Shown: positions 41,500 to 50,317 of the stretch, piece by piece | Layout of the letters: every line of letters starts with the position of its first letter | Numbering within the stretch: the first letter of the stretch is position 1 | DNA from: CAZUYC01 sp964624475 | GTDB lineage: Bacteria > Myxococcota_A > UBA9160 > SMWR01 | Assembly (NCBI GenBank): GCA_964624475.1 | Contig: CAZUYC010000132.1 | Coordinates: 28,228 to 92,227 of the forward strand | DNA: 64,000 bases | Reading direction: 5' to 3' | Notes under the pieces: model-generated | Database searches by the model: none | The model's input: only the letters and a program-made list of their open reading frames with translations | What the model was told of the DNA's origin: nothing | Program-made: the position numbers and the translations under genes

Positions 41500-43071
41500 T
41501 CAGCGCTCCCTGAGCCCATCGGGCAACTCCCGAAGGTCGTAAATCACCGCCTCGGGACCGCTTACGAGATGCGGGTAGCGTGCGTCGAGCCAGGCGGAGA
41601 GATCGGGGTGCGCCTCCAAGCTTGGAATCGGAGGGATCGGGAGGAGCCGGGCCCCGAGCCGTTGAAGAAGCGTCTGGTCGATACCGGCGACTCGCCCCGC
41701 CGAGGCACTCGCTGACACCAGGAACATGGCGCCGCGAGCCCTCAGCTCCTCGACCCGCCTGGGGGTCCAGGGCAGCTCGGGTGCTGTGAACACATCCTGA
41801 CCCGGGAAGTGCCACCCCCGCCGATTGGCGGCATAGAGGAGCACCGGATTGCCGCCGTCGGCGGCCGCCACCAGCGCACCCGGCGGCGTGCGCCTTGCGA
41901 TCTCGAGACCGGCCGCCCACAGCGCCCCATCGGCTGGCGAGCGATAACGGCTCGCTGCGATCCCGAGTGCCAGCGGCAGGCTGAGGACGAGCGCACCGAG
42001 GGTAAGCCCCCGGGTCCAGGCGCCGCTCCTCCCGTGAGCGGCGGCGGCACTACCCGTCTGCGAGCTGACCCAGGCGCCAGCGAAGGCCGCCAGCGGCGGC
42101 ACGAACGGGAGCTGGTAGTACTCGTGGCGGTGCCCGGGAAAGGCCAGCACCACGTGGACCAGGAGCCCGAGCGTCCAGGCATGGAAGACGCGACTCGAGA
42201 CCCCCTCGCGCCAGGTGCTGAGCGCGCCCGCGGCGGCCAGCACCAGCGCCGGTGGCGCCAGCACGAAGGCCAGGGCATGAAGGCCGACGCGGCGGTAGTT
42301 GGCCAGACTCACGAGCTCGCCGAGCCCGCTTCGCCAGATCCAGGTATCCTCGCCGAACATGTGGTACGGGTAGTTGTGGCTGGCGAGCGCGAACGCATGG
42401 CGATACCACAGGACGGACGGGAGAAGTGCCACGGCCGCGAAGAGCCAGAGCGCGGGGTCGCGCAACGGGCAGCGGCCGGGACGGCGAGCGGCCATGACGG
42501 CGAGCGCCGGCGCCACGAAGAGGGCCGGCAGCTTGACCAGGAGGGCCAGCGTCGCGGCCACGAGTGCCACGGTTCCCTGCCCGCAGCTTCCGCTTCGCAT
42601 CCAGCGCCCGAAGGCCAGAACCGCGAGCAAGGTCGCCGCCATCATCGCGCTCTCTGGCATGAGCGTTCTGGAGTAGTAGATGCCGAGCGGCGACACACAG
42701 TAGAAGAGGCTCGCGAACAACGCCGTTCTCTCGTCCTTCCACTCCGCCACCAGGCGAGCAAAGAAAACCGCCGAGGCCGCCCACATGGCAATCGCCAGGA
42801 GCCGCCCCGCGATCACTATGTGCGCCTCATCAACACACACGAGCGCAATCAGCCAGGGGACGAGCGGTAGCTCGCTTCCAACATAGCCTGGCCCCGCACC
42901 CGCCCAGTCGATTTGCGGGTGGAAGAGATCGAAACCGTGGCGGCGGAAATTGCGCGCCATCATCGCCACATCGGCCTGCCGCCAGCTGTGTGTGCCAACG
43001 AGTCCTGCGCCGAGATCGGCGAGCCGGAGGAGAACGCCGAGGAGCAGCAAGGCGGCCCCGGCGAGCCGCAT
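41500..43071 (-). CDS. ArnT/GT39-like membrane glycosyltransferase
   Basis: A 523-aa polytopic protein. After TM1 (LAGAALLLLGVLLRLADLGAG) comes THSWRQADVAMMARNF, the SWRQAD loop of dolichyl-phosphate-mannose-protein mannosyltransferase-like (PMT_2) enzymes, then SELPLVPWLIAL, and CVSPLGIYYSRTLMPES with the usual second acidic site. A soluble C-terminal domain of ~150 residues follows about ten TM helices. It probably uses a polyprenyl-phosphate sugar donor on the periplasmic side. It is divergent from the GT4 gene at 43334. Confidence 0.82.
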   Translation of the reverse strand: MRLAGAALLLLGVLLRLADLGAGLVGTHSWRQADVAMMARNFRRHGFDLFHPQIDWAGAGPGYVGSELPLVPWLIALVCVDEAHIVIAGRLLAIAMWAASAVFFARLVAEWKDERTALFASLFYCVSPLGIYYSRTLMPESAMMAATLLAVLAFGRWMRSGSCGQGTVALVAATLALLVKLPALFVAPALAVMAARRPGRCPLRDPALWLFAAVALLPSVLWYRHAFALASHNYPYHMFGEDTWIWRSGLGELVSLANYRRVGLHALAFVLAPPALVLAAAGALSTWREGVSSRVFHAWTLGLLVHVVLAFPGHRHEYYQLPFVPPLAAFAGAWVSSQTGSAAAAHGRSGAWTRGLTLGALVLSLPLALGIAASRYRSPADGALWAAGLEIARRTPPGALVAAADGGNPVLLYAANRRGWHFPGQDVFTAPELPWTPRRVEELRARGAMFLVSASASAGRVAGIDQTLLQRLGARLLPIPPIPSLEAHPDLSAWLDARYPHLVSGPEAVIYDLRELPDGLRER

Positions 43072-43333
43072 CCGCGGCGATCGCGATGGGGTTCGCGTGG
43101 CGTCCGCGGCGAGGCTCCCGGACGCTTCCTCCGGACCTTGGTTGCCGTGCAGCAGGGGACGTTCCTCGCTCTCTCTTCACCGGAGGGAGCAGCGAGCGGC
43201 TACAATACAACATGCACATCCGCTGCCTCCGGCCAGCGCAGGAACCTGGCTCGAGCCCGCCAGCGCCTGCTCTCCGAGCGAAACTTCATCGTGCCCCCGA
43301 ACGTATTCGCCCGCGGGCGCCGAGAATCGTCCG

Positions 43334-44461
43334 TTGAGGCTGGGAATCAATGGCTGGCGCATCCACGGACAGCGGACGGGTGTCGGCCGCTACGTGCTCA
43401 ACATCGTCCGCCACTGGACCCCGGAGCTGGCGGGGGCACGCTTTCGCGAGCTCAACTTCTACACGCCGCGCCCGCTCGACCGCGCCGACCTCCGCCTGCC
43501 GCCGAGCCTCCGCGAGCGCGTCCTCGGCCCAGATATGAGCATGCTCCTGTGGGAGAACCTGCGGCTCGGCCCCTTCACCAACGACGACGTCCTCTACTGC
43601 CCGTCCTACTCGCGCCCGCTCTTGAGTCGCGGCCGCACCGTCGTCGTCACCCACGAAGCGATCCTTCGCATGTACCCCAAGCTCTTTCCGCGACGGGCCC
43701 GCTTCGTGCATGACCGGCTCTACGCCTGGAGCGCACGCCACGCGGACCTGGTCATCACATCGACCGAGGCGGCGCGCCAGGACATCGCCCGCGCCTACGC
43801 GGTCCCGCCCGAGCGCATTCGCGTGATTCCGATGGCGCCGGACGCGATCTTCCGGCCGCTCCCGCGCGCCGAGTTCGCCGCCACCCCCGCGCGCTACATC
43901 GGCTCCGACGATCCCTTCTTCCTCTTCGTCGGCAAGCTCAGCGGGCGGCGCGACATCCCGGTCCTGCTCGAGGCTTTTGCCGCGGCCCGGCGGGCCGGGC
44001 GCCTCCCCCACAAGCTCCTGCTGGTCGGGCTCAACATTCACAACCTGGCGATTCACGCTCGCATCGCCGAGCTCGGGCTTGCCGAGCATGTCCGCCACGT
44101 GGAGTGGGTGTCGGATGAGGAGCTGGCCCGGCTCTACAACGCCGCCCACGCCTTGGTCATGCCGTCGGTTTACGAGACGGTCTCGCTGCCGGTGCTGGAG
44201 GCACAGGCGAGCGCGAGCCCGGTCATCGCCATCGATACCCCGGGCGAGCGCGAGATCACCGGCGGCGCTGCACTCCTGGTGCCGCAGTTGACCGCGCTAG
44301 CGCTGGCCGAGGCCATGCGCCAGATCGCCGAGGACGAGAAACTCAGGCGCAAGCTCAGCGAGAACGGGCTCGAGAACGTCCGCCGGTTCTCCTGGCAGGC
44401 CTCCTCGCTCGCCACCCTCGAGGTCCTGAGCGAGGCGGCACGCGGCTCGGCCGCAGCGTGA
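43334..44461 (+). CDS. family 4 glycosyltransferase (GT4)
   Basis: A 375-aa GT-B enzyme. TTG at 43334 gives MRLGINGWRIHGQRTGVGRY, the expected N-terminus with G-x-G-R-Y; no ATG or GTG is available in frame nearby, and longer frames reaching 42950 translate unrelated Arg-rich sequence. The donor domain shows PFFLFVGKLSGRRDIPVLLE, HVEWVSDEELARLYNAAHAL and MPSVYETVSLPVLEAQASAS with E-x7-E. It is alone on the plus strand, divergent from the GT39-like gene. Likely part of the surface-glycan set; substrate unknown. Confidence 0.85.
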   Translation: MRLGINGWRIHGQRTGVGRYVLNIVRHWTPELAGARFRELNFYTPRPLDRADLRLPPSLRERVLGPDMSMLLWENLRLGPFTNDDVLYCPSYSRPLLSRGRTVVVTHEAILRMYPKLFPRRARFVHDRLYAWSARHADLVITSTEAARQDIARAYAVPPERIRVIPMAPDAIFRPLPRAEFAATPARYIGSDDPFFLFVGKLSGRRDIPVLLEAFAAARRAGRLPHKLLLVGLNIHNLAIHARIAELGLAEHVRHVEWVSDEELARLYNAAHALVMPSVYETVSLPVLEAQASASPVIAIDTPGEREITGGAALLVPQLTALALAEAMRQIAEDEKLRRKLSENGLENVRRFSWQASSLATLEVLSEAARGSAAA

Positions 44462-44757
44462 TCGGGCCCTCCGGGGCAACCCGGCAGGCCGACCCTGACG
44501 CGCCCGCGAGGGCCGCCCGCGTAGGGCCCGCGGTACACGCCGACTCACCCCCCTCGCCGCAGGTATCTCGAGAATGCGAACGCCGTGGGCGCCGAGGGTC
44601 CTCACCGATGCGCTTGGCGCCTTCGACGTAGGTCGAGGAGCTGGGGCACGGCACCAGCCCTGCGGCTCGGGAGACGAGGGCCGCTCTCCCAAGGGGCAAC
44701 GGGTGGGCTCGGAGCGGCGGCGGCAGCGCCGCGACCCGGCGGGCGTTTCGGCCGTAG
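44462..44757. other. ~300-bp gap upstream of the toxin-antitoxin operator
   Basis: There is no convincing coding sequence. Short frames on both strands are Arg/Pro-rich and have no start or ribosome site worth reporting. The region is GC-rich with scattered small hairpins. It separates the glycan genes from the toxin-antitoxin unit. Confidence 0.5.
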
Positions 44758-44776
44758 CGCAACAGAATCTGTTGCG
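44758..44776. promoter_or_regulatory. palindromic operator of the toxin-antitoxin operon
   Basis: CGCAACAG-AAT-CTGTTGCG is a perfect 8-bp inverted repeat with a 3-nt spacer, ending 14 bp before the antitoxin ATG. Its position and symmetry fit the autoregulatory binding site expected for an Xre-type antitoxin. AT content rises here relative to surroundings (GTTAAC follows). Confidence 0.65.
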
Positions 44777-44790
44777 TTAACTTGCTTGCG

Positions 44791-45123
44791 ATGGGCGTCG
44801 CCACCACCGCCAAGATCCGCGCGCTCAAGCGTGACTTCCGCACCGGCGCGGCCGTGGCGGAGCTGATCGGCGTGAGCCGGTCGCAGGTCACGCGCTGGCT
44901 GCGCGGCGCGGGGATCGACCCGCGCAACGCCGAGAGGATCGATCTGCTCGAGCTGGTCTGGTCGAATCTGCTCCGGCTCTACGACGCCGAGACGGCGCGG
45001 GCCTGGCTCTTCGGCCTGAACCCGCAACTCGGCGACCGCCGGCCGATCGACGTCATTCGGGCCGGCCGGATCGAGGAGCTGATGCGCGCGATCCGCGCCG
45101 AGCGCGCGGACGCCTTCGCCTGA
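44791..45123 (+). CDS. Xre/MbcA/ParS-type antitoxin (DUF2384)
   Basis: A 110-aa protein. An N-terminal helix-turn-helix (GAAVAELIGVSRSQVTRWLR) is followed by the DUF2384 C-terminus NPQLGDRRPIDVIRAGRIEE, the F/L-NP-x-L-x-x-x-P-I-D-x-[LI]-x-x-G signature of antitoxins that pair with RES-domain toxins. It should bind the toxin and repress the operon at the palindrome just upstream. ATG 44791 was preferred over TTG 44782. The stop overlaps the toxin frame. Confidence 0.85.
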   Translation: MGVATTAKIRALKRDFRTGAAVAELIGVSRSQVTRWLRGAGIDPRNAERIDLLELVWSNLLRLYDAETARAWLFGLNPQLGDRRPIDVIRAGRIEELMRAIRAERADAFA

Positions 45124-45668
45124 CGCTCTACCGCTGCTTCGCCTGGGACCGGCGGGCGGCGCCGGGGCGGCCGGGGGGCGCGCTCTGGTTCGCCCGCGCG
45201 TTCCAGGGCGACGGGCGGCACGACAACCCCGAGCGCTACGGCTGCCTCTACGCGGGGGAGGCCGCGGTTTCGGCGGTGGTCGAGCAGCTGGCGCGTTTCC
45301 GGGGCAACGCGCTCGTCGCCGGCATGCTCCGCCGGCGGGGGCTGCCGCTGGGGCTCGCCCGGCTCGAGCTCGACGTGCGGGCCTGGCTCGTCGACCTCGA
45401 CCGCCCCGAGGTACTGGTCGCCGAGGGGCTCCGCCCCTCGCTCGTCGCGACCCGCCGCCGGGACCTGACGCAGCCGCAGGCGCTCGCCCTCCACGAGGGC
45501 GGCGCCGACGGGATCCGCTGGTGGTCGACCTTCGAGTCCCTCTGGCTGAACGCGACGCTCTTCGAGCGCGCCGCGCCACGGCTCCGGCTGGGGGACGTGC
45601 AGGAGCTCGCCCCGGGCCACCCCGCGGTCCGCGAGGCCCTGGACCTGCTCGGCATCGCGTCCGAGTGA
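45120..45668 (+). CDS. RES domain toxin (NAD+-degrading)
   Basis: A ~182-aa RES protein. Reading from 45120 gives LTLYRCFAWDRRAAP, WFARAFQGDGRHDNPERYGC and LYAGEAAVSAVVEQL: the Arg, Tyr and Glu expected in the RES NAD-binding site lie in this N-terminal part. The family consumes NAD+ and arrests growth. There is no ATG, GTG or TTG that keeps these residues: the candidates are CTG at 45120, overlapping the antitoxin stop, or the in-frame GTG at 45276, which would delete the active site. Translation coupled to the antitoxin from CTG is my preferred reading. Confidence 0.75.
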   Translation: MTLYRCFAWDRRAAPGRPGGALWFARAFQGDGRHDNPERYGCLYAGEAAVSAVVEQLARFRGNALVAGMLRRRGLPLGLARLELDVRAWLVDLDRPEVLVAEGLRPSLVATRRRDLTQPQALALHEGGADGIRWWSTFESLWLNATLFERAAPRLRLGDVQELAPGHPAVREALDLLGIASE

Positions 45669-45670
45669 GC

Positions 45671-45698
45671 TCCGCTCGCCTCCAGCTCGCTGCGCGGC
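45671..45698. repeat. diverged inverted copy of the dispersed GC-rich repeat
   Basis: CTCCGCTCGCCTCCAGCTCG and the following bases match the reverse-strand form of the 28-bp unit (60446-60473) at all but two or three positions. It starts two bases after the toxin stop codon. Confidence 0.6.
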
Positions 45699-45908
45699 CG
45701 CGCCTCTCGCCTGCTGCGCAGGCTCGGCTGCGGCCTTGCGCGTCCGAGGGAGCCCTGCGCCGTCAGGCCGGCCCCGGTTGCGCCCTCCCCCTGCGGGGTG
45801 GTAAACGTTTCCAGCCCCCCGAGTCGTCCTCCGCGAGTCCAACCCGGCGCTCGTTCGCCCAATGGGTCTTCCCGAGGGGCGGAGCGCGGCCGGAGCGGGA
45901 GGGCCCTG

Positions 45909-48900
45909 TTGCGCCTCAAGTCCCTGGAGCTCTTCGGCTTCAAGTCCTTCGTCGACCGGACGACCCTCGAGTTCCGCGACGGCATCACGGCGGTCGTGGG
46001 CCCGAACGGCTGCGGCAAGTCCAACGTGGTCGACGCGATGCGCTGGGTGATGGGCGAGCAGTCGCCACGCCGGCTGCGCGGCAAGGGCATGGAGGACGTG
46101 ATCTTCGCGGGCTCCGACGCGCGCCCGGGCGTGGGCCTGGCGGAGGTCGTCCTCACCTTCGACAACTCGCTCGGCCAGGCGCCGCCGATCTTCGCGGCCT
46201 ACGCCGAGATCCAGGTCGCCCGGCGCCTCTACCGCGACGGCGAGTCCGAGTACTTCCTGAACCGGACCGCCTGCCGGCTGCGCGACCTGCTCGACTTCTT
46301 CCGCGACGCCGGGATCGGGACGCGCGGCTACGCGATCGTCGAGCAGGGCCACATCGCCGAGATCGTCTCCGCGCGGGCCGAGGATCGGCGGTCGTTGATC
46401 GAGGAGGCGGCCGGGATCGGCAAGTACAAGGCGCGCCGGCGCGAGGCCGAGTCGAAGCTCGAGGCGACCCAGCAGAACCTGCTGCGCGTCACCGACATCC
46501 TCGGCGAGATCCGCCGGCAGATCGGGACGATCGAGCGCCAGGCGCGGCGCGCGGCGCGCTACAAGCGGCTGCGCGAGACCCTGCGCACGATCGAGCTCTC
46601 GATCGCCGCCGAGGACCGGGGCGAGCTCGCCCGCGGGCTCGAGGCCGCCCGGCGGGAGCGCGCCGCGCTCGAGGCGGAGCTCGCGGCCCTCGAGGCGGGC
46701 CTGGCCTCGCGCGAGGCGGCGGCGGCGGTCCAGCGGCTCGAGCTCGCCGAGTGCGAGCGGGCGATGAGCCAGGGGAGCGACGACCTCCTCCTGCTCCGCA
46801 GCGAGATCAAGGAGGCCGAGGGGCGCATCGGCTACGGCCGGCGCGAGCGCGAGACGCTGGCCGAGACGATCGCGGCGCGGCGCGAGGAGCTCGCGCGGCT
46901 GCGCGTGTCGCTCGCGGGGCAGGACGCCGAGGCGGCGGGCACCGGCGACGAGCTGCGCGCGGTCGAGACCGCGCTCGCCGAGGACGCCGCGGCGCTGGCG
47001 AAGGCCGCGACAGGGGCCACGGCCGCGCGCGAGTGCCTGGTCGCGGCCGAGCGCGAGCGCGACGCCGGCAACACCGCGCTCGTGGAGGTGCTCACGGGGG
47101 TCGCGCGCGCCGAGGACCGCATCGCGCACCTGGAGGAGCGCCATGCGGCCCTCGACGCGCGCATGCGCAACGCCGAGGAGGGCGTCGCGCTCGGCCAGAA
47201 CGAGGCGAGCCGCGCCGAGACGGAGCGGCAGGCGCTGGAGGAGGGCCTGCGCAACCTGCTCGCCGAGCGCGATCGGCTGATGAGCCTGGTGCGCAAGGGC
47301 CTCGAGAGCCACGAGCGGGCCGGCGGCGCCGCGCGCGCCGCCGCCGATCGCCTGCGCGCTGCGCGCGAGGTGCGCGAGGTGCGCCGCGCGCGCCTCGTGT
47401 CGCTGCGCGAGCTGGTCGAGAGGCGCGAGGATCTCGACCTGGGGGTGCGGCACCTGCTCGGCGAGGGCGAGGCCGCGGGGCGCCGCTTCGGGCTGCGCGG
47501 CCTGCTGCGCGATCTCGTCGAGGTCGACCGCGAGGTGGAGCCCGCGGCGGAGGCGGTGCTCGGCGAGCGCGCCGGGGCGCTCGTGGTGGAGGAGGCGGAG
47601 GGCGGCGTCCGCGCGCTCGAGGCGCTGCGTGCGGCGCAGGCGGGTAGCTCCGTCTTCCTGGCGCTTCCGGAGCCGCAGCCGGAGTCGCACGGCTTCGTCC
47701 CGCTCGGCGCTCCGCTCCTCGACCGGGTGCGCCCGCGCCCGGGCTACGAGGGGCTGGCGCGCGCGCTCCTCGGCGGGGTCTACCTCGTCGAGAGCCTGCG
47801 CGAGGTGCTCGAGGTCTACGGCCGCGGCCGCATCCCCGCGACCTTCGTCACGCAGGCGGGCGATCTGCTCGCGCCCGGGGGCCTCGTGCGGGGCGGCGGC
47901 GCAGGACCGGCCACGGGGCTGCTCTCGCGCGCGGGGGAGATCCGGGACCTCGAGCGCGAGGTCGCCGAGCTCGAAGTGCGGACCGGCGCCAGCGAGGCCG
48001 AGTCGCGCGAGGCCGACGCGGCGCTGGTCCGCGCGAGCGACGAGCTCGAGAACCTGCGCAACCGACACCACACCGCCGCCCTCGCCGTCGCGAACCACGA
48101 GAAGGACCTCGAGCGCACGCGCGAGCGCGCGAAGGCGCTCGGCGAGACCCAGGAGGGCCGCCAGAGCGAGCGCTCGGAGATCCTCGCCGAGGACGAGGCG
48201 GTGGTCCTGGAGCGCGATCGCCTGGCTGCGCGCCTGGCGGAGCTGCGCCGCGAGCGCGCCCAGCGCCAGCGCGAGCTCGAGGCGCTCGTGCTGCGCATCG
48301 GGGCCGCCGGTCGAGACACGACCCGCCTCGAGACGGCGGCCGCCGAGCGGCGCGTCGAGCACGCCGGGCGCGCCGACCGGCGCGACCGGCTGCGCGCCGC
48401 CTTCGAGCGCGCCGACGGGGCCGCCCGCGAGTCGCGCGAGTGGATCGGGCGCCGGGAGCAGGAGATCGCGTCCGCCGAGGCGCGCCGCGAGGAGCTCCAG
48501 GAAGTGATCGAGGCGAGCCAGACGCTGCTCGAGGATCGCCTGCGCCGGGAGGAGGCGGCGCGCGCGAGCATCGACGCCAAGCGCGACCGCTACGAAGAGG
48601 TCCTCGCGGCCGTGAACGCGGCCGATGCCTCTGTCCGCGACCTGCGGGGCGAGATGAACGGCCGCCGCGACCGCGCCAGCGAGGTGGACCTCGGCCTGCG
48701 CGAGTCGGAGCTGCGCCTCGCGCACCTCGAGCAGTCGGTGCGCGAGCGCTGGGAGGTGGAGCTGGCCGGCTGGACGCTCCCGCCGCTCGAGCCGGCCGGC
48801 GACGCCGAGGGCGCCGCGGAAGCGGGGGCGCAGGAGCCGGCGGAGGCGAGCGAGCCGGAGGCCGCACCGGAGGGGGACGCCGTCGGGGAGGACGAACCCG

Positions 48901-49607
48901 ACGACGCGCCGCGCGACGCGCTGCGCGAGGCGCGGCGCAACGCCGAGCTCGCGCGGCTCCCGCGCCGCGAGCGCGAGGAGCGGCTCGAGCAGACGCGCCG
49001 GGCGCTGCACTCGCTCGGCGACGTGAACCTCGGCGCGATCGAGGAGCACGAGGAGCTCTCGGAGCGCTTCCGCTTCCTCTCCGAGCAGAAGGCGGACCTC
49101 GACCGCACGATCGCCTCGCTCCAGGACGCGATCGCTCGCATCAACCGCACCAGCCGCAAGCGCTTCCGCGAGACCTTCGAGGCGGTCGCCAAGCGCTTCG
49201 CGGAGAACTTCCCGCGCCTCTTCTCCGGCGGGAAGGCGAGCCTCTCGCTCACCCAGACCGAGGACGTGCTCGAGGCGGGCGTCGAGATCATGGCGATGCC
49301 CCCGGGCAAGCGGCTGCAGAACGTGAACCTGCTCTCGGGCGGCGAGAAGACGCTCACGGCGATCGCGCTGCTCGTGGCGGTCTTCCAGGTGCGACCGGCC
49401 CCCTTCTTCCTGCTCGACGAGGTCGACGCCGCCCTCGACGACGCCAACGTGGGGCGCTTCAACGAGATCGTGCGCGAGCTCGCCGGCGAGTCGCAGTTCG
49501 TGCTGATCACCCACAACAAGCGCACGATCGAGGTCGCCGACCTCCTCTACGGCGTGACCATGGAGCGCAAGGGCATCTCCAAGCTCGTCGCCGTGGAGCT
49601 GCGCTAG
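45909..49607 (+). CDS. smc: chromosome segregation protein SMC
   Basis: A 1232-aa SMC ATPase that condenses and aligns chromosomes. The N-terminal head has LELFGFKSFVDRTTLEF and Walker A GPNGCGKSNVVDAMRW, then GTRGYAIVEQGHI. Long coiled coils flank a hinge around residues 510-660. The C-terminal head has signature LLSGGEKTLTAIALL and Walker B FFLLDEVDAALDDANV. TTG 45909 places MRLKSLELFGFKSF at the start as in other SMCs, with GGAGCGGGAGG upstream. An acidic Ala/Glu/Pro insert at about residues 970-1010 interrupts the C-terminal coiled coil and is unusual. Confidence 0.96.
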   Translation: MRLKSLELFGFKSFVDRTTLEFRDGITAVVGPNGCGKSNVVDAMRWVMGEQSPRRLRGKGMEDVIFAGSDARPGVGLAEVVLTFDNSLGQAPPIFAAYAEIQVARRLYRDGESEYFLNRTACRLRDLLDFFRDAGIGTRGYAIVEQGHIAEIVSARAEDRRSLIEEAAGIGKYKARRREAESKLEATQQNLLRVTDILGEIRRQIGTIERQARRAARYKRLRETLRTIELSIAAEDRGELARGLEAARRERAALEAELAALEAGLASREAAAAVQRLELAECERAMSQGSDDLLLLRSEIKEAEGRIGYGRRERETLAETIAARREELARLRVSLAGQDAEAAGTGDELRAVETALAEDAAALAKAATGATAARECLVAAERERDAGNTALVEVLTGVARAEDRIAHLEERHAALDARMRNAEEGVALGQNEASRAETERQALEEGLRNLLAERDRLMSLVRKGLESHERAGGAARAAADRLRAAREVREVRRARLVSLRELVERREDLDLGVRHLLGEGEAAGRRFGLRGLLRDLVEVDREVEPAAEAVLGERAGALVVEEAEGGVRALEALRAAQAGSSVFLALPEPQPESHGFVPLGAPLLDRVRPRPGYEGLARALLGGVYLVESLREVLEVYGRGRIPATFVTQAGDLLAPGGLVRGGGAGPATGLLSRAGEIRDLEREVAELEVRTGASEAESREADAALVRASDELENLRNRHHTAALAVANHEKDLERTRERAKALGETQEGRQSERSEILAEDEAVVLERDRLAARLAELRRERAQRQRELEALVLRIGAAGRDTTRLETAAAERRVEHAGRADRRDRLRAAFERADGAARESREWIGRREQEIASAEARREELQEVIEASQTLLEDRLRREEAARASIDAKRDRYEEVLAAVNAADASVRDLRGEMNGRRDRASEVDLGLRESELRLAHLEQSVRERWEVELAGWTLPPLEPAGDAEGAAEAGAQEPAEASEPEAAPEGDAVGEDEPDDAPRDALREARRNAELARLPRREREERLEQTRRALHSLGDVNLGAIEEHEELSERFRFLSEQKADLDRTIASLQDAIARINRTSRKRFRETFEAVAKRFAENFPRLFSGGKASLSLTQTEDVLEAGVEIMAMPPGKRLQNVNLLSGGEKTLTAIALLVAVFQVRPAPFFLLDEVDAALDDANVGRFNEIVRELAGESQFVLITHNKRTIEVADLLYGVTMERKGISKLVAVELR

Positions 49608-49741
49608 CCCCCCTGCATCGCGTGGGGCTCGCCGGGGCTCTCGAGCGCAAGACTCGAGGCAACGCATGCCGAACGCGGTGCGGCTCCGTCGCCTCGACGG
49701 GGGCGTTCGGGTAGGCTCTGCGCCTGCCCGGAGGGTGGTCC

Positions 49742-50317
49742 ATGCCGATCAAGATCGCGTTCGAGCTCTCGGACGCCGACCTCGAGCACTTCCGCGCTGC
49801 GATGCGCGAGGCCCAGTCCCGCGCGCGCAGCCTGGACGAGAAGTCGATCGTGAGCGCGGCGCGCCGCCTGGTCGCGGAGACGGGCAAGCGCCCGCTTCCC
49901 GACTTCGTGCGCGAGCGCCTCGGGCAGCTCGAGGGGATGCTCCGCATGCTCGACGACGCGGAGTGGCGGATCGAGGGCCGGCATCGCGCGCGCGTGATCG
50001 ATGCCCTCGCCTACTTCGCGGAGCCGGTGGACCTGATCCCCGACCAGCTCCCGGGCGTCGGCTTCCTCGACGACGCGATCATGGTCGAGCTCGTGGTGCA
50101 GGAGATCCGCCCCGAGCTCGACGCCTACGCCGACTTCTGCCGCTTCCGTGAAGAGCAAGCGCGCGAGGGGGTCGACCCCGAGGTGCAGCGCAAGCGCCTC
50201 GAGGCGCGCCGGCGCGCCATGTTCGCCCGGATCGAGCGGCGTCGCGAGCGCCGCGGGCGGCGCGGCGGCGGTCTCTTCTCGGTCAGCGACCGATCGATCC
50301 CCATCCCCCGGCGCTGA
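49742..50317 (+). CDS. YkvA family (DUF1232) protein
   Basis: A 191-aa protein whose centre carries the DUF1232 signature YFAEPVDLIPDQLPGVGFLD followed by DAIMVELVV, a short hydrophobic hairpin. The N-terminal ~80 residues are helical and charged; the C-terminus is strongly basic (RIERRRERRGRRGG). The role of the family is not established. The ATG follows GGAGGG, and the stop overlaps the ftsY start (TGATG), so it is co-translated with ftsY. The basic tail could contact nucleic acid or membrane phospholipid. Confidence 0.82.
   Translation: MPIKIAFELSDADLEHFRAAMREAQSRARSLDEKSIVSAARRLVAETGKRPLPDFVRERLGQLEGMLRMLDDAEWRIEGRHRARVIDALAYFAEPVDLIPDQLPGVGFLDDAIMVELVVQEIRPELDAYADFCRFREEQAREGVDPEVQRKRLEARRRAMFARIERRRERRGRRGGGLFSVSDRSIPIPRR

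Noticed and set aside
49640..49665. CTCGAG...CTCGAG hairpin after smc as a terminator
   Set aside because: No T-tract and each arm is itself palindromic; not convincing.
44979..49667. A 1562-codon minus-strand frame opposite the toxin-antitoxin unit and smc
   Set aside because: Antisense shadow of smc; Leu/Arg/Ala/Glu-rich without family motifs.
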